From NCBI RefSeq assembly GCF_920987055.1, contig NZ_CAKLBX010000001.1:1970501-2034500 (forward strand): a stretch of 64,000 nucleotides of DNA. The letters run 5' to 3'. Below the pieces are notes generated by a model. It made no database searches. It was not told the origin of the DNA and saw nothing but the letters and a program-made list of their open reading frames with translations. The DNA is from Novosphingobium sp. CECT 9465. Lineage in GTDB: Bacteria > Pseudomonadota > Alphaproteobacteria > Sphingomonadales > Sphingomonadaceae. Position numbers and translations under genes: made by a program. Within the stretch, counting starts at the first letter, position 1. Each line of letters starts with the position of its first letter. Positions 51,584 to 61,023 of the stretch are shown in pieces.

Positions 51584-53125
51584 ATGACTGCACTTCGCAT
51601 CAAGTTGTGGCTGGCGCTGGGCTTCATCCTGCTGATCGTGGCCGTTCCGGGCATTATCGCGGGCCATGCCTTCAAGGTGGCAAACGCTCAATATGCCCGT
51701 GCAGAAGCATCGGGCCAGACCCTGAGTTCCTATCAGCGCCTCGCCGTGTTGGGCTATTCGCTTCAACAGGAACGGCTGGCCGATCCCGCCGGGTTCGCGC
51801 AGGACATAGACAGAAACATCGACGGTGTGCGAGCGCATGTGGCCAATGTGGAACGCTATCTCGATGCAGAAATCCGCCTCATCGGCGAAGCATCGTTGCA
51901 GCGTTCAAAGCGTGCCGAAAGCATTGTCGGCGAAATGCGCCAGCGCGAACAACTGAAGACAGTAGGCGCAAGCCTGGAAAAGGTGTTGCGGGGAACGCCG
52001 GACACGGCGTGGGAAGACCTCGTTTTCGCGGCAATGAAAGCGGAAGAGCTGGAAACACGCTCGTTCCGGCGAGCGTCGATGGAAAGTTTCGAGAGCGTGA
52101 CCGACACGCTGGCCATGACGCTGGCGATTGCCGGCGTGGTGGGCCTGCTTGGCGTATTGTGGGGCCAGCGCCAGGTCATCAGGCCTCTGGGCAACCTGTG
52201 GGTGGGCACACGGGCCATGGCCGAAGGCCGCTACAGCGAGCGGGTGCCGGTTGTCGGCACGACCGAATTTCAGACCATCGCCGAAAGTTTCAACACCATG
52301 GCGGCCCGCGTTGAAGAAGCATCGCGGACAATGCAGCAAACCAACGAGGAACTGGAACGCGCGGTTTCACGGCGAACAACCGAACTGGCAGCGACCAACC
52401 GTTCACTGGAACGCGCGAACCGGTTGCGCCAGCAGTTCCTTGCCGATGCGAGCCACGAATTGCGTACACCACTGTCCATCATGCGCAGCGAGGCCGAGAT
52501 TACACTGCGCAAGCAGGATTCGGACACGGATGACTTGCGGGCCGGACTGGACCGCGTGGTCCGCCTTTCGGCATTGATGACCGAAATGATCGACGACATG
52601 CTGCACGTAGCGCGGGCCGAAGAGCCGATGCTTCAGACCACGATTGCGCCGCTGGACGTGGTTGCCGCAGTGCGCTGTTCGATTGACGATTTCCAGCGGG
52701 TGATCGAAGCCGACGAGGGCACGATCGCCATTGTGGAAGCGCCCGAAGCGCTGATGATCGAAGGAGACCGGCAAAGGTTGCAACAGGTCATAAGGATCGT
52801 GGTGGACAATGCGGTGTGCTATTCGACATTGGCCCCTCATGTTGAAATATCGATCCACGATGATGAAGGCACTGCGCTGGTGATCATTGCCGACAAGGGT
52901 GATGGCATTGCGCCTGAAGACATTCCGCACCTTTTCCAGCGGTTCCGCAGAGGGAGCCGACGCGTTGGCAAGGGCCAGGGATTGGGCCTTTCGATCGCGC
53001 GTTCGATCACCGAGGCGCTTGGCGGAACGATCCGGCTGGAAAGCAAGCTGCATGAAGGCACCACGGTATCGATCCGTCTCCCGCTGGTCGCCGGGATAGG
53101 ACGGGTTGAGGAGACCCTGCCATGA
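51584..53125 (+). CDS. Sensor histidine kinase
   Basis: This 513-residue kinase has two membrane helices (about residues 8-27 and 169-190) flanking a periplasmic helical sensor of about 140 residues. A HAMP domain follows (VIRPLGNLWVGTRAMAEGRYSERVPVVG) and then a coiled coil. HisKA has LADASHELRTPLSIMRSE with the phospho-His, and the ATPase domain shows DKGDGIAPEDIPHLFQRF and GQGLGLSIAR. It overlaps its response regulator by four bases (ATGA). The pair faces the PepSY/TonB receptor genes and may regulate them. Confidence 0.92.
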   Translation: MTALRIKLWLALGFILLIVAVPGIIAGHAFKVANAQYARAEASGQTLSSYQRLAVLGYSLQQERLADPAGFAQDIDRNIDGVRAHVANVERYLDAEIRLIGEASLQRSKRAESIVGEMRQREQLKTVGASLEKVLRGTPDTAWEDLVFAAMKAEELETRSFRRASMESFESVTDTLAMTLAIAGVVGLLGVLWGQRQVIRPLGNLWVGTRAMAEGRYSERVPVVGTTEFQTIAESFNTMAARVEEASRTMQQTNEELERAVSRRTTELAATNRSLERANRLRQQFLADASHELRTPLSIMRSEAEITLRKQDSDTDDLRAGLDRVVRLSALMTEMIDDMLHVARAEEPMLQTTIAPLDVVAAVRCSIDDFQRVIEADEGTIAIVEAPEALMIEGDRQRLQQVIRIVVDNAVCYSTLAPHVEISIHDDEGTALVIIADKGDGIAPEDIPHLFQRFRRGSRRVGKGQGLGLSIARSITEALGGTIRLESKLHEGTTVSIRLPLVAGIGRVEETLP

Positions 53126-53805
53126 AACTGCTGATTATCGAGGACGAGGTCGAACTGGCCGGCGCGCTGCATCGCGGCCTGACGCAGGAACAATGCAAGG
53201 TCACGCTGGCGACGGACGGCGCAACCGGCCTTGAACTGGCGACATCGCTGGCGTTCGATTTCATCCTGCTGGACGTCAACCTGCCAGACATGAGCGGATT
53301 CGAGGTTTGCGCAAAGCTGCGTGAGGCCGGACTGACCACGCCGATCATCATGGTGACGGCGCGCGATGAAGTGGCCGACCGCATCCGTGGCCTGAAAGGC
53401 GGCGCGGACGATTACCTGCCCAAGCCGTTCGCGTTCGAGGAATTGCTGGCGCGGATGGACGCGGTACGACGGCGGATCGATCGCCCGGCGGGCAGTTCGC
53501 TCCAGCCCGATGGCAGCATGTCCGTGGGCGACCTGCATTTCGATCCGCGCACGATGACGCTGAGTCGAGGCGGTGTGCCGGTGCAATTGACGGTCAAGGA
53601 AATGGGCGTGCTGCGCCTGCTGATGGAATCACCGGGCAAGGTGATTTCCCGAACCGAAATCCTGCATTCGGTATGGGGTATCGATGATGATCCGCTGACC
53701 AATATCGTCGAAGTGTACCTCAGCCGCCTGCGTCGCAAGCTGCACGCGCTGGGGCCACCGGTGGTCGAGAATTTGCGCGGCTTCGGCTATCGCCTCATCG
53801 CGTGA
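53122..53805 (+). CDS. OmpR/PhoB-type response regulator
   Basis: This 227-residue regulator has a receiver domain (LLIIEDEVELA, Asp in FILLDVNLPDMSG, Lys in YLPKPFAFEE). The C-terminal winged helix carries VKEMGVLRLLMESPGKVISRTEILHSVW and VEVYLSRLRRKL. It is translationally coupled to the sensor kinase and is its obvious partner. Confidence 0.93.
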   Translation: MKLLIIEDEVELAGALHRGLTQEQCKVTLATDGATGLELATSLAFDFILLDVNLPDMSGFEVCAKLREAGLTTPIIMVTARDEVADRIRGLKGGADDYLPKPFAFEELLARMDAVRRRIDRPAGSSLQPDGSMSVGDLHFDPRTMTLSRGGVPVQLTVKEMGVLRLLMESPGKVISRTEILHSVWGIDDDPLTNIVEVYLSRLRRKLHALGPPVVENLRGFGYRLIA

Positions 53806-53807
53806 CA

Positions 53808-53831
53808 GGGCGCGCGACATATCGCGCGCCC
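53808..53831. terminator. Bidirectional hairpin terminator
   Basis: GGGCGCGCGA-CATA-TCGCGCGCCC is a perfect 10-base stem with a tetraloop, three bases after the response regulator stop and nine bases from the convergent PepSY gene end. It is very stable but has only a short T-containing tail. Confidence 0.7.
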
Positions 53832-53839
53832 GTTCTGCA

Positions 53840-55213
53840 TCACATTCCAAGCCACTTGCGCAATCCTGGCAAGCGCTGGATAACCAGCCCTTCAAACACC
53901 AGAACGGCGACCAGCGACAGCGCGAGCAGCGGCAGGACCGCCGCGAGCAGGACCAGCACGACCCATACGCCCTTCCCCGCTTCACCCGATCGCATGACCG
54001 GCGGAGCGCCCAGCTTTTCCTGAGGCTTGCGCCGCCGCCACATGACGAAGCCGGTCACGCTCATCCCCACCAGCATCACCGCGGTAAGCACCCCGATCAG
54101 TTGGTTCGCCAGCCCGAACAGTTGGCCTTCGTGCCAGGCGACGCCATAACCGACGACCTGGTCTATCGGATGCTTGTCCGCGAAGGTCTCACGAGATGTT
54201 TCGCGGGCCGTGCGCGCATCGTAGGTGATGGTAACGCGCAAGGGACGGTTCTGCGCATCGGAACGGACGGTCCACGCGGGCACGGCCTTCTTGCCGAACC
54301 GTCCCGGAGCGCCCGGAGGTGTTACGACCACCGGGAACGCGAGGTCCTCGCCCTTTGCCTTTGCTACGACCTCGCTCAGGAAAACGCCTGCCGGGCCGTG
54401 GCCAGCATGAGCGGCGCTATCATGCCCGGCATGCCCCCCGGCATCCGCCATCGCGGCATGATCGTGTTCGGCATGTTCGTCTTCGACCGGCGCCTTGCCG
54501 CCGATCGTCCAGTCCTGCGCTCCCTTTTGCCAGCCCATCTCTGCACGGACGGCCTTGAACGCACTGCCCCAGACATCTGCCCAGGGCAGGCCGCTGACCA
54601 GCAGGACCAGCGCGAGGCCGGAAACCCAGAAGCCCGTTACCGCGTGGGCATCGCGCCATGCCGCGCGCGAGCCAAGATGGAGGCGCGGCCAGAGCACACC
54701 TGCTGCCGCCCTGCCCCTTGGCCACCACAGATAAAGGCCGCTGAGGATCATCACGATGGCCCAGCTCGCCGCAAGTTCGACGATCCAGCTGCCGCGCGGG
54801 CCGAGCAGCAACTGGCCGTGAATATCGTGAACCACCTGCATGATCCGCCATTCGGGATCGAGCACACCAACGACATCGCCCTGCGGCGATACAAAGACAT
54901 CGCGCATGCCCTTGCCTTCGGGCAGGCCGACATGAATCATCGCAGCATCGCCTTCGGTGCGCGGCAGGCGATAGGAATGGAAGCTGGCACCGGGGAATTT
55001 CCCCAGTGCCGCTTCGACTTGCGCATCAGGCGATACCCCGCCGGTAATGGGCAGAGCGGCAAACGACCGCTCCTCCCATGCCTCTACCTGCGGCTTGAAC
55101 AGGTAGATCGCACCAGTGATCGATAGGATCACGATCATCGGCATCACGAACAGCGCGGCATAGAAGTGCCAGCGCCAGATCGTGCGATAGCGGGCGGCCC
55201 GATTGGCGGTCAC
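53840..55213 (-). CDS. PepSY-associated membrane protein with His-rich loop
   Basis: This protein of about 457 residues belongs to the PepSY_TM family. An N-terminal helix carries RYRTIWRWHFYAALF, a periplasmic PepSY region follows, and about four further helices are visible, including WIVELAASWAIVMILSGLYLWWPRG. A loop at roughly residues 245-273 is rich in His and Met and may bind metal. Relatives act as ferric or other metal reductases beside TonB receptors. I prefer the GTG at 55213, which overlaps the receptor stop as GTGA; an alternative GTG at 55222 adds three residues. Confidence 0.88.
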   Translation of the reverse strand: MTANRAARYRTIWRWHFYAALFVMPMIVILSITGAIYLFKPQVEAWEERSFAALPITGGVSPDAQVEAALGKFPGASFHSYRLPRTEGDAAMIHVGLPEGKGMRDVFVSPQGDVVGVLDPEWRIMQVVHDIHGQLLLGPRGSWIVELAASWAIVMILSGLYLWWPRGRAAAGVLWPRLHLGSRAAWRDAHAVTGFWVSGLALVLLVSGLPWADVWGSAFKAVRAEMGWQKGAQDWTIGGKAPVEDEHAEHDHAAMADAGGHAGHDSAAHAGHGPAGVFLSEVVAKAKGEDLAFPVVVTPPGAPGRFGKKAVPAWTVRSDAQNRPLRVTITYDARTARETSRETFADKHPIDQVVGYGVAWHEGQLFGLANQLIGVLTAVMLVGMSVTGFVMWRRRKPQEKLGAPPVMRSGEAGKGVWVVLVLLAAVLPLLALSLVAVLVFEGLVIQRLPGLRKWLGM

Positions 55214-57537
55214 AGCTTCCACCCGGCTTCTACCAGGAACGTGCGCTGCGGATAGGGATGGAACACCCAGGCGCGATCGTTGGTGATGTTATCGACGCCG
55301 GCAGAGACGCGGAATTGATCGGTCACGTTCCAGTTCACCTTTGCATCCAGTGCAAACAGTTCGGAGGTAAAGCCGAAAGTATCGCCGCGTTGCAACCCGA
55401 ACAGATCGGTGTTAGGGCGGCTGGCATAACGCATACCGATCGATGCTTGCACGGTTTGGGTCAGCGCATAGCGCAGGTTGCCGTTGATCCGCCAACGCGG
55501 GATGCGCGGGAACTGTACGCCTTCAGCCAGCGTGTTCGACGGATTGCTCAGCGTTTTTGAATCGATCCATGCCCCATTGAGATCGATGTCCATGCCCTCG
55601 ACCGGCCAATCGCGGGTTTCGGCGATCAGTTCGAAGCCGTACTGGCGCGTGAGGTCTATGTTCTTGAAATTGCTGGTGGTGATGCCGTTCTGGTTGAAAC
55701 CGGTGAACGAGAAGATGGTGTTGCGTACGCGCTGGTAGAACGCCGACCCGGTCAGCTTCAGCCAGCCGAAATCGTGCCCGATCAGGAAATTGGCGTCCTT
55801 GCTCTTTTCCGGCTTCAAGTTCGGATCGAAGCTGTTGACGTTGAACGTACCATCGCCGTTGAGGCTGCCCTGGAACAGTTCACCCACGGTGGGATAGCGC
55901 GTCGCCATGGCAAGGCTGAGTTGGAGCGATGTATTGTCCGCCAACCGGTACTCGAACGACAGGCTGGGATCGACCGAGTCATCGGTGCGCGCAGCATAGC
56001 GGTTGGATACCTGCTGGCCGACCAGCGCGCCGGTGCCCAGCCGCGTGAGGCCACCGTCGTAGGCCCGCCAGTTGTCATAGCGTACGCCTGCGGTGACTGT
56101 CAGCGCATCAAGGAACATGCGACCTTCGGCCCATGCCGAAAGCTGCCGGGTCTTGCCGAATGTCTGCGTGGTGAAGGCCTTGCCCGTCACGCTGGTCCAG
56201 TTGGCCAGCGTATAGCGCGTCTGGTCGGTGCGATAGGCATTGGCGGTGAAGCCAATAGCCAGTTCGCGCCTGTCGGTCTTGTTTTCGATCGTCAGATCGC
56301 CAGTCCACCAGCCGGTTGGCCCCTGCTCCGCCAGCGTGCCCGCACCATTGTTCTGCCCGGTGACATAGCCGTTGGAGGTGAACCCATCGGAACGCAGCAC
56401 CTGATAGGTTGAGACGGCGAGACGGGCGGTAGTGTTTTCGGCAAGCGGGGCCGCGAGTTTCAGTCCGGTGAGGAATTCATCGCGCAGCGTCCTGGAGAAG
56501 TTCGCGCCCGATGCGGTGTAACTTTGCGCGCCGATCCGCACCCGGCCTTCGCAAACCACATTGCCCGCCGCATCGCGAAGATAGCAATCGGGCGCGGTCT
56601 GGCTGTCTTCATTGTGCCAGAATGCGAACAGGAACTGGCCGGTAAGGTCGCCATTGTCATAGCCAACCTTGAGCTTGGCCTGCTGCTGCGTGATCTTCGC
56701 GGGCGACTGTGCGGCGAAATAGGGGTTTGAGGCATTGCCCGGAGCGCCCGGAATGCCGGTGCCCGCAGCCGTAGCGCGGACGTGTTCGGGATCGACCACC
56801 GCGCCGGTAACTTCGGTGCCGCCAGTGCCGGTGACCGGAGTTAATCCGAGGAAGGTCATCGGGTGGCCGGTGTTGCGGAAGAATCGCCCGGTCAGCCGGA
56901 CCGACCACGGGCCGTCCTTCTGCTTCAACCCGATACCCGCCTCTGCCGAACCGCCCCAATAATCGTTCTGCGTGGAGAACTGGTCATAGGGCTGAACCAT
57001 GCCCTGCACCGTGGCGAAACCTTCGGTTTCCTTGGGATCGCGCGTGGTAATGTTGATGATGCCACCCATCGAATTGCCGACATAGCGCGAACTGTACGGG
57101 CCATAGACGATATCGAACTGCTCGACTTCACCGGGGCCGACAATGCCCCACTTCGGCGCGAAACCGAAGCTGTTGCCAAGGAAGTTCGATACCGCAAAAC
57201 CATCGACCATGACCAGCGTACGCGCGCTTTGCGTGGAATGGGTGCCGCGAAAGCCGGGAACGCCGTTGCTGTCACCGGAGTAGCGTTTGCGCACGAAGAA
57301 GTTGGGCGCATACTTCATCAGGTCTTCGGTGTTGAACGCGTTGATCGCGGCGAACTGCTCCTGCCCCAGGCTGACAGCAAGCCCACGCGGTTCGATCTCG
57401 ATCGGGGCTTCGCGCTGCCCTACGACAAGGATCGAGGCGGGTGCACCGCTGTCAGTGGCAGGCGCGTCTGTTTCTTCGGCAAAAGCAGGCGCGGCAAAAG
57501 TGAGCGCTGTGGCCAGCGCAAAAAACGAGGTCTTCAT
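55210..57537 (-). CDS. TonB-dependent receptor beside PepSY protein
   Basis: This 775-residue outer membrane receptor has a signal peptide ending AFA (about residue 20) and a TonB-box-like SILVVGQRE. The plug domain includes FRGTHSTQSARTLVMVDGFAVSNFLGN and MGGIINITTRDPKE, and the 22-strand barrel ends PQRTFLVEAGWKL. The ligand is unknown; the PepSY partner and DUF2946-like neighbour suggest an iron or copper complex. It is the first gene of a pair with the PepSY gene. Confidence 0.9.
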   Translation of the reverse strand: MKTSFFALATALTFAAPAFAEETDAPATDSGAPASILVVGQREAPIEIEPRGLAVSLGQEQFAAINAFNTEDLMKYAPNFFVRKRYSGDSNGVPGFRGTHSTQSARTLVMVDGFAVSNFLGNSFGFAPKWGIVGPGEVEQFDIVYGPYSSRYVGNSMGGIINITTRDPKETEGFATVQGMVQPYDQFSTQNDYWGGSAEAGIGLKQKDGPWSVRLTGRFFRNTGHPMTFLGLTPVTGTGGTEVTGAVVDPEHVRATAAGTGIPGAPGNASNPYFAAQSPAKITQQQAKLKVGYDNGDLTGQFLFAFWHNEDSQTAPDCYLRDAAGNVVCEGRVRIGAQSYTASGANFSRTLRDEFLTGLKLAAPLAENTTARLAVSTYQVLRSDGFTSNGYVTGQNNGAGTLAEQGPTGWWTGDLTIENKTDRRELAIGFTANAYRTDQTRYTLANWTSVTGKAFTTQTFGKTRQLSAWAEGRMFLDALTVTAGVRYDNWRAYDGGLTRLGTGALVGQQVSNRYAARTDDSVDPSLSFEYRLADNTSLQLSLAMATRYPTVGELFQGSLNGDGTFNVNSFDPNLKPEKSKDANFLIGHDFGWLKLTGSAFYQRVRNTIFSFTGFNQNGITTSNFKNIDLTRQYGFELIAETRDWPVEGMDIDLNGAWIDSKTLSNPSNTLAEGVQFPRIPRWRINGNLRYALTQTVQASIGMRYASRPNTDLFGLQRGDTFGFTSELFALDAKVNWNVTDQFRVSAGVDNITNDRAWVFHPYPQRTFLVEAGWKL

Positions 57538-57624
57538 GGAATAGCGTATCCGGTATTGTCGCCGCGCGCGCAGGCGCTGGCGATTTCTTTCAGCTGTGGC
57601 TCATGGCAAGCCGGTGTTCGGCTG

Positions 57625-58047
57625 TCAGATAAGGACCGGAGGCGCGCGCAATGGCGGCCGGATGCGCCGCGCCGACGTGACGCGAGGGGCAACAAGCGGC
57701 AGGAATCCCTGCAGGAGAATGAAAGCGAGCGCAGCGACGAGAAGCGCAGGATCGACCCCCGATGCGCCAACCATCGAAAGCGCCGAGAACGGACACGCTT
57801 CACCCGATTTGCCCGCTGCCGACTGGCCCCCTGCCGACTTTCCGGGAATCACGATCTGCTTCGCAACCACATGACCGCTGCTGGCATCGGCGCAGATCGC
57901 GATAGTCAGGACATGATCGCGTGTTTCGATCATGAAGCCGGCGGGCACGAGCGCCTTCATGGCGAGCGCCATCGCGATCACCGCAAAGGTGATTCGGTGC
58001 CGGATCAGCAGGAAGTGCCGCATTGCCCCCATGACGGCCGGCCGCAT
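57625..58047 (-). CDS. DUF2946-like membrane protein
   Basis: This 140-residue protein has two hydrophobic helices (about residues 18-38 and 98-118). A middle region contains AICADASSG and GEACPFSAL with spaced cysteines. The layout fits the DUF2946-like proteins often found next to TonB receptors for copper or other metals; their function is not established. It is upstream of the receptor on the same strand with an 87 bp gap, so co-regulation is likely. Several in-frame ATGs (residues 1, 6 and 9) leave the exact start open. Confidence 0.6.
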   Translation of the reverse strand: MRPAVMGAMRHFLLIRHRITFAVIAMALAMKALVPAGFMIETRDHVLTIAICADASSGHVVAKQIVIPGKSAGGQSAAGKSGEACPFSALSMVGASGVDPALLVAALAFILLQGFLPLVAPRVTSARRIRPPLRAPPVLI

Positions 58048-58132
58048 AGCCGTTTGAGACTAGCTTGTCACCGCCCGATATTGCCCCGCCACGTACGATG
58101 CCCGATCATGCAAAAATTCCCTGCTTACCCGG

Positions 58133-58161
58133 TTGACCCCACCGGCAGGCGCGGTTAGGAG
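58133..58161 (+). promoter_or_regulatory. Possible tRNA promoter
   Basis: TTGACC (58133-58138) and TAGGAG (58156-58161) are 17 bases apart and about 40 bases upstream of the tRNA. The -35 is good and the -10 is weak. Confidence 0.4.
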
Positions 58162-58201
58162 CGCGCCCTGTCTTGCAGAGATTAACCCATCTGCACAGTG
58201 T

Positions 58202-58278
58202 GGCGGAGTAGCTCAGCTGGTTAGAGCAGCGGAATCATAATCCGCGTGTCGGGGGTTCGAGTCCCTCCTCCGCTACCA
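58202..58278 (+). tRNA. tRNA-Met(CAT)
   Basis: A 77-base cloverleaf with an encoded CCA end. The acceptor pairs GGCGGAG with CTCCGCT (one G-U pair), the D arm reads GCTC...GAGC, and the anticodon stem GCGGA/TCCGC encloses the loop ATCATAA with anticodon CAT. The T loop is GTTCGAGTC. The T-stem and acceptor match elongator tRNA-Met genes of sphingomonads as I remember them. A lysidine-modified tRNA-Ile2 would also show CAT and cannot be fully excluded. Confidence 0.93.
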
Positions 58279-58395
58279 CGACCGTTTCCAGCACGGTCCG
58301 CACCCTTCAACAAAAGCCTGCTGAAGTCCTGAATGCCTCCTTGGCGTCTGCCATATCGCATTCGATGTGCGATTGGCTGGTTGTTGCCAGTGCGT

Positions 58396-59256
58396 TCATG
58401 CATCCCATTCGGCGAGACTTTCGCCGCTCAGCGCATCTTCGAGCACGACCTTGCTGAATTCTACCGAAGCAGCACAAGTTGGCGGATGCGAGGGTTGGCT
58501 GACGACACAGTGGATTGGCTGACCGTCGGCAAATCCCGAAATCCGTCCGACCAGCTTCACCCTAAAGCTGTGTGGCGGGATTCCGCCATCAGCCGACAAT
58601 CTTTCGGTGTGGGTGTATGGACGGTTGCCACGTCTCAGCGTGCGCGGTGAATCGGGCGAGAAAAATTGTACGAGAGCGAAGCGCGCTCCCGGATTGGTGT
58701 CCATCGCACTGCCTGCGGGCGTTGTGGCGGCCAAGTTCGACTGCTCTGCCTGCTTCGGACAATCTTCGGACCGCGTCCACGGACGTTCCATCCAGAAGCC
58801 TTCGGCAGCATCATGGGATGTTGCAGCGGCCAGTGCATCAAACAGCGGATCGGCAGTCCATACCTGCCGTGCAAAGCTGATGCGCAGCACGTTTGACCCG
58901 GCTTCCAGCTTCCAGTTGCCCCATCTGCCGAGATTTGCCCCTGGGCATGCAAATGGCAGCCGCAATTCAAAGGTACGGTTGACAAGCTCAAGGTTTGACT
59001 CAGGCAAGGGTTTGCCTGCGGCAACTTCGTCGGCGGCGGCCGCAGCCGCGGCAATCAGGTCGGCCCGGTCCAGCGCCGATAACGGAGTGACAGCCCCCAT
59101 CGGTTCTGGCGGAGCTGCCGGTGCGATGGGCGAAGCGCTCCCTTCGGGCGGAACTTGCTCACGCTGTTCCTTGCATCCCGCCAGAAGCAGAAGCACTGCC
59201 AGGGCGCCAACGCATTGTTGATGCAAGGTGCCGCGCAATCCATGTGCCTGTTTCAT
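58396..59256 (-). CDS. Putative lipoprotein
   Basis: This 286-residue protein has a lipoprotein signal (LAVLLLLAGC, lipid-modified Cys at about residue 28), then a Pro/Ala-rich linker (about 35-55). The mature domain has four further cysteines (FACPGANL, EDCPKQ, HCVVSQPSHPPTCAA) that may form disulfides. No family recognised. It is divergent from the permease gene and probably anchored in the periplasm. Confidence 0.75.
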   Translation of the reverse strand: MKQAHGLRGTLHQQCVGALAVLLLLAGCKEQREQVPPEGSASPIAPAAPPEPMGAVTPLSALDRADLIAAAAAAADEVAAGKPLPESNLELVNRTFELRLPFACPGANLGRWGNWKLEAGSNVLRISFARQVWTADPLFDALAAATSHDAAEGFWMERPWTRSEDCPKQAEQSNLAATTPAGSAMDTNPGARFALVQFFSPDSPRTLRRGNRPYTHTERLSADGGIPPHSFRVKLVGRISGFADGQPIHCVVSQPSHPPTCAASVEFSKVVLEDALSGESLAEWDA

Positions 59257-59312
59257 ACAGAAAACCTAGCACCGATTGTCGAGGGCGTCATCCACCTGTA
59301 AGCCTTTGAAGA

Positions 59313-60650
59313 ATGACGTTTGAACAGATCATAACCCTGGCAGTGCTCATCGGTGTGGTGGGGGCGCTGATTGCCGACCGGCTGCGCGCCGATGTGGTCG
59401 CCTTGAGCGGTGCCGCGATCCTGCTCGTAACGGGTGCCGTCAGGCCAAGCGAAGTGCAAGGGGCGTTCGCAAGCCCTGCGATCCTCACCCTGGCCTCACT
59501 GTTCGTGATTGCTCATGCGCTCGAACTGTCGGGCCTGCTCGACAAAGCCATCGATCAGGCAGTGCTGCTCTGTCGTCGCACCGGCGCCGCAGGATTGTGG
59601 GGCATCATCGCCATGTCCGGCCTGGGATCGGCGTTTCTCAACAACACGCCCATCGTGGTCGTGGCCGCTCCGGTTGTACGCGACGTTGCCAAATCCATTG
59701 GCCTCGATCCACGACGATTCCTGATGCCGCTGTCCTATGTCGCGGTTCTCGGCGGATCGTGCACACTCATCGGCAGTTCGACAAACCTCCTGGTAGACGA
59801 CATGGCCCGCTCATCCGGGCAGGCGCCGTTCGGCATATTCGAGATCACACCCGTAGGCCTTGCCATGGCAATTGCAGGTGGCATCTATCTCATGCTTTTC
59901 ACCGGCCGCCTTGTCGCAAGCGGCGCAGGAGCCAGTGGATCGCGAAGCGACGATACCGTGGATGCGCCCGATGTGGCGCGCCGTCCTGTAAGCCACGTTG
60001 ATCTGACCGGGGACTCGCTCGAAGATACACGGGTCTTTGCCCAGGTTCATCCGTTCCGTCCGGCCATGGCCGTGATCTCGATCGCCGTATTCATCACCGT
60101 CATTGCGGTTGCGGCGATAGACCTAGTGCCGATCGCCGCGGCGGCCTTCGCCGGTGCGGTGCTGTTGATCGTGTTGCGGGTGATCTCGCCCGATCAGGCT
60201 TATGGCGGGCTGAGACCCGAAATACTGCTGCTGATCGCAGGGATGGTGGTGATCGGCATCGCGATGGAACAGACCGGGCTTGCCGCCGAAGCGACACAGT
60301 GGATGATCTCCTCCGTCAACGGAGTGGGACCGCTGTCCGCGATGATCATGCTATACGGGGCCACGCTGCTGCTCACCGAGCTTCTGTCGAATGCAACGGT
60401 GGCTGTGCTGCTGACGCCTGTGGCCGTGGCACTGGCAGAAAGTCTTGGGGTCAGCCCCCGCCCCTTCCTGGTAACAATCATGATGGCTGCCAGTGCTGCT
60501 TTCGCAACGCCATTCGGCTATCAGACCAACGTGCTGGTCTATCAAATGGGCGGATATCGTTACACCGACTTTGTCAAGCTGGGGCTGCCGCTCAACCTTC
60601 TGACGTGGGCCGTCGCGGTGCTGACCATCCACCAGTTGTTCCCCTTCTGA
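59313..60650 (+). CDS. SLC13-type anion permease
   Basis: This 445-residue inner membrane transporter has about eleven hydrophobic helices. The repeated motifs FLNNTPIVVVAAPVVRDVA (about residues 108-126) and SNATVAVLLTPVAVALAES (about 350-368) carry the SNT/NNT signatures of the DASS/SLC13 (and ArsB-like) fold. Substrates in this family are dicarboxylates, sulfate or similar anions; none can be chosen here. No TrkA-C domains are present, unlike larger relatives. A palindromic element lies downstream. Confidence 0.85.
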   Translation: MTFEQIITLAVLIGVVGALIADRLRADVVALSGAAILLVTGAVRPSEVQGAFASPAILTLASLFVIAHALELSGLLDKAIDQAVLLCRRTGAAGLWGIIAMSGLGSAFLNNTPIVVVAAPVVRDVAKSIGLDPRRFLMPLSYVAVLGGSCTLIGSSTNLLVDDMARSSGQAPFGIFEITPVGLAMAIAGGIYLMLFTGRLVASGAGASGSRSDDTVDAPDVARRPVSHVDLTGDSLEDTRVFAQVHPFRPAMAVISIAVFITVIAVAAIDLVPIAAAAFAGAVLLIVLRVISPDQAYGGLRPEILLLIAGMVVIGIAMEQTGLAAEATQWMISSVNGVGPLSAMIMLYGATLLLTELLSNATVAVLLTPVAVALAESLGVSPRPFLVTIMMAASAAFATPFGYQTNVLVYQMGGYRYTDFVKLGLPLNLLTWAVAVLTIHQLFPF

Positions 60651-60788
60651 ACGTGCGGCTTGCCGCGTCCCGGAAATGGTGATTACCGCCTGACAAAGTT
60701 ATGGCCGGCGTCTTTTTTACCGCGGTCATCCAACGACGCTGCTGGATAGCATGTCAGGGAGTTGATGCAGCGTTCGCCCTTAACGTAT

Positions 60789-60948
60789 GGCGATTATATC
60801 GTTTGCAAACATTCCTTCGTCGTTGCGAGGAGGCGAAGCCGACGAAGCAATCCAGTGTCATTACACGTCGCTCTGGATTGCTTCACCTCGCTGCGCGAGG
60901 CTCGCAACGACGAGGTCAGAGTTTGCATTTGCAAACGATATAATCGCC
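60789..60948. repeat. Nested palindromic element upstream of otsB
   Basis: Outer arms GGCGATTATATCGTTTGCAAA (60789-60809) and its exact reverse complement (60928-60948) enclose an inner palindrome. Inner arms include TCGTCGTTGCGAG (60817-60829) and CTCGCAACGACGA (60901-60913), plus GAAGCAATCCAG (60844-60855) and CTGGATTGCTTC (60872-60883). The inner part is of the widespread TTGCGAGG...GAAGCAATCC repeat type seen in many bacteria. Confidence 0.8.
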
Positions 60949-61023
60949 TGACGTATCGCTACCGTCTTTGCGCGGACATTCGCTGATCGAAGCGCATTGG
61001 CCAAAACGGCCCACCTTTTGACG

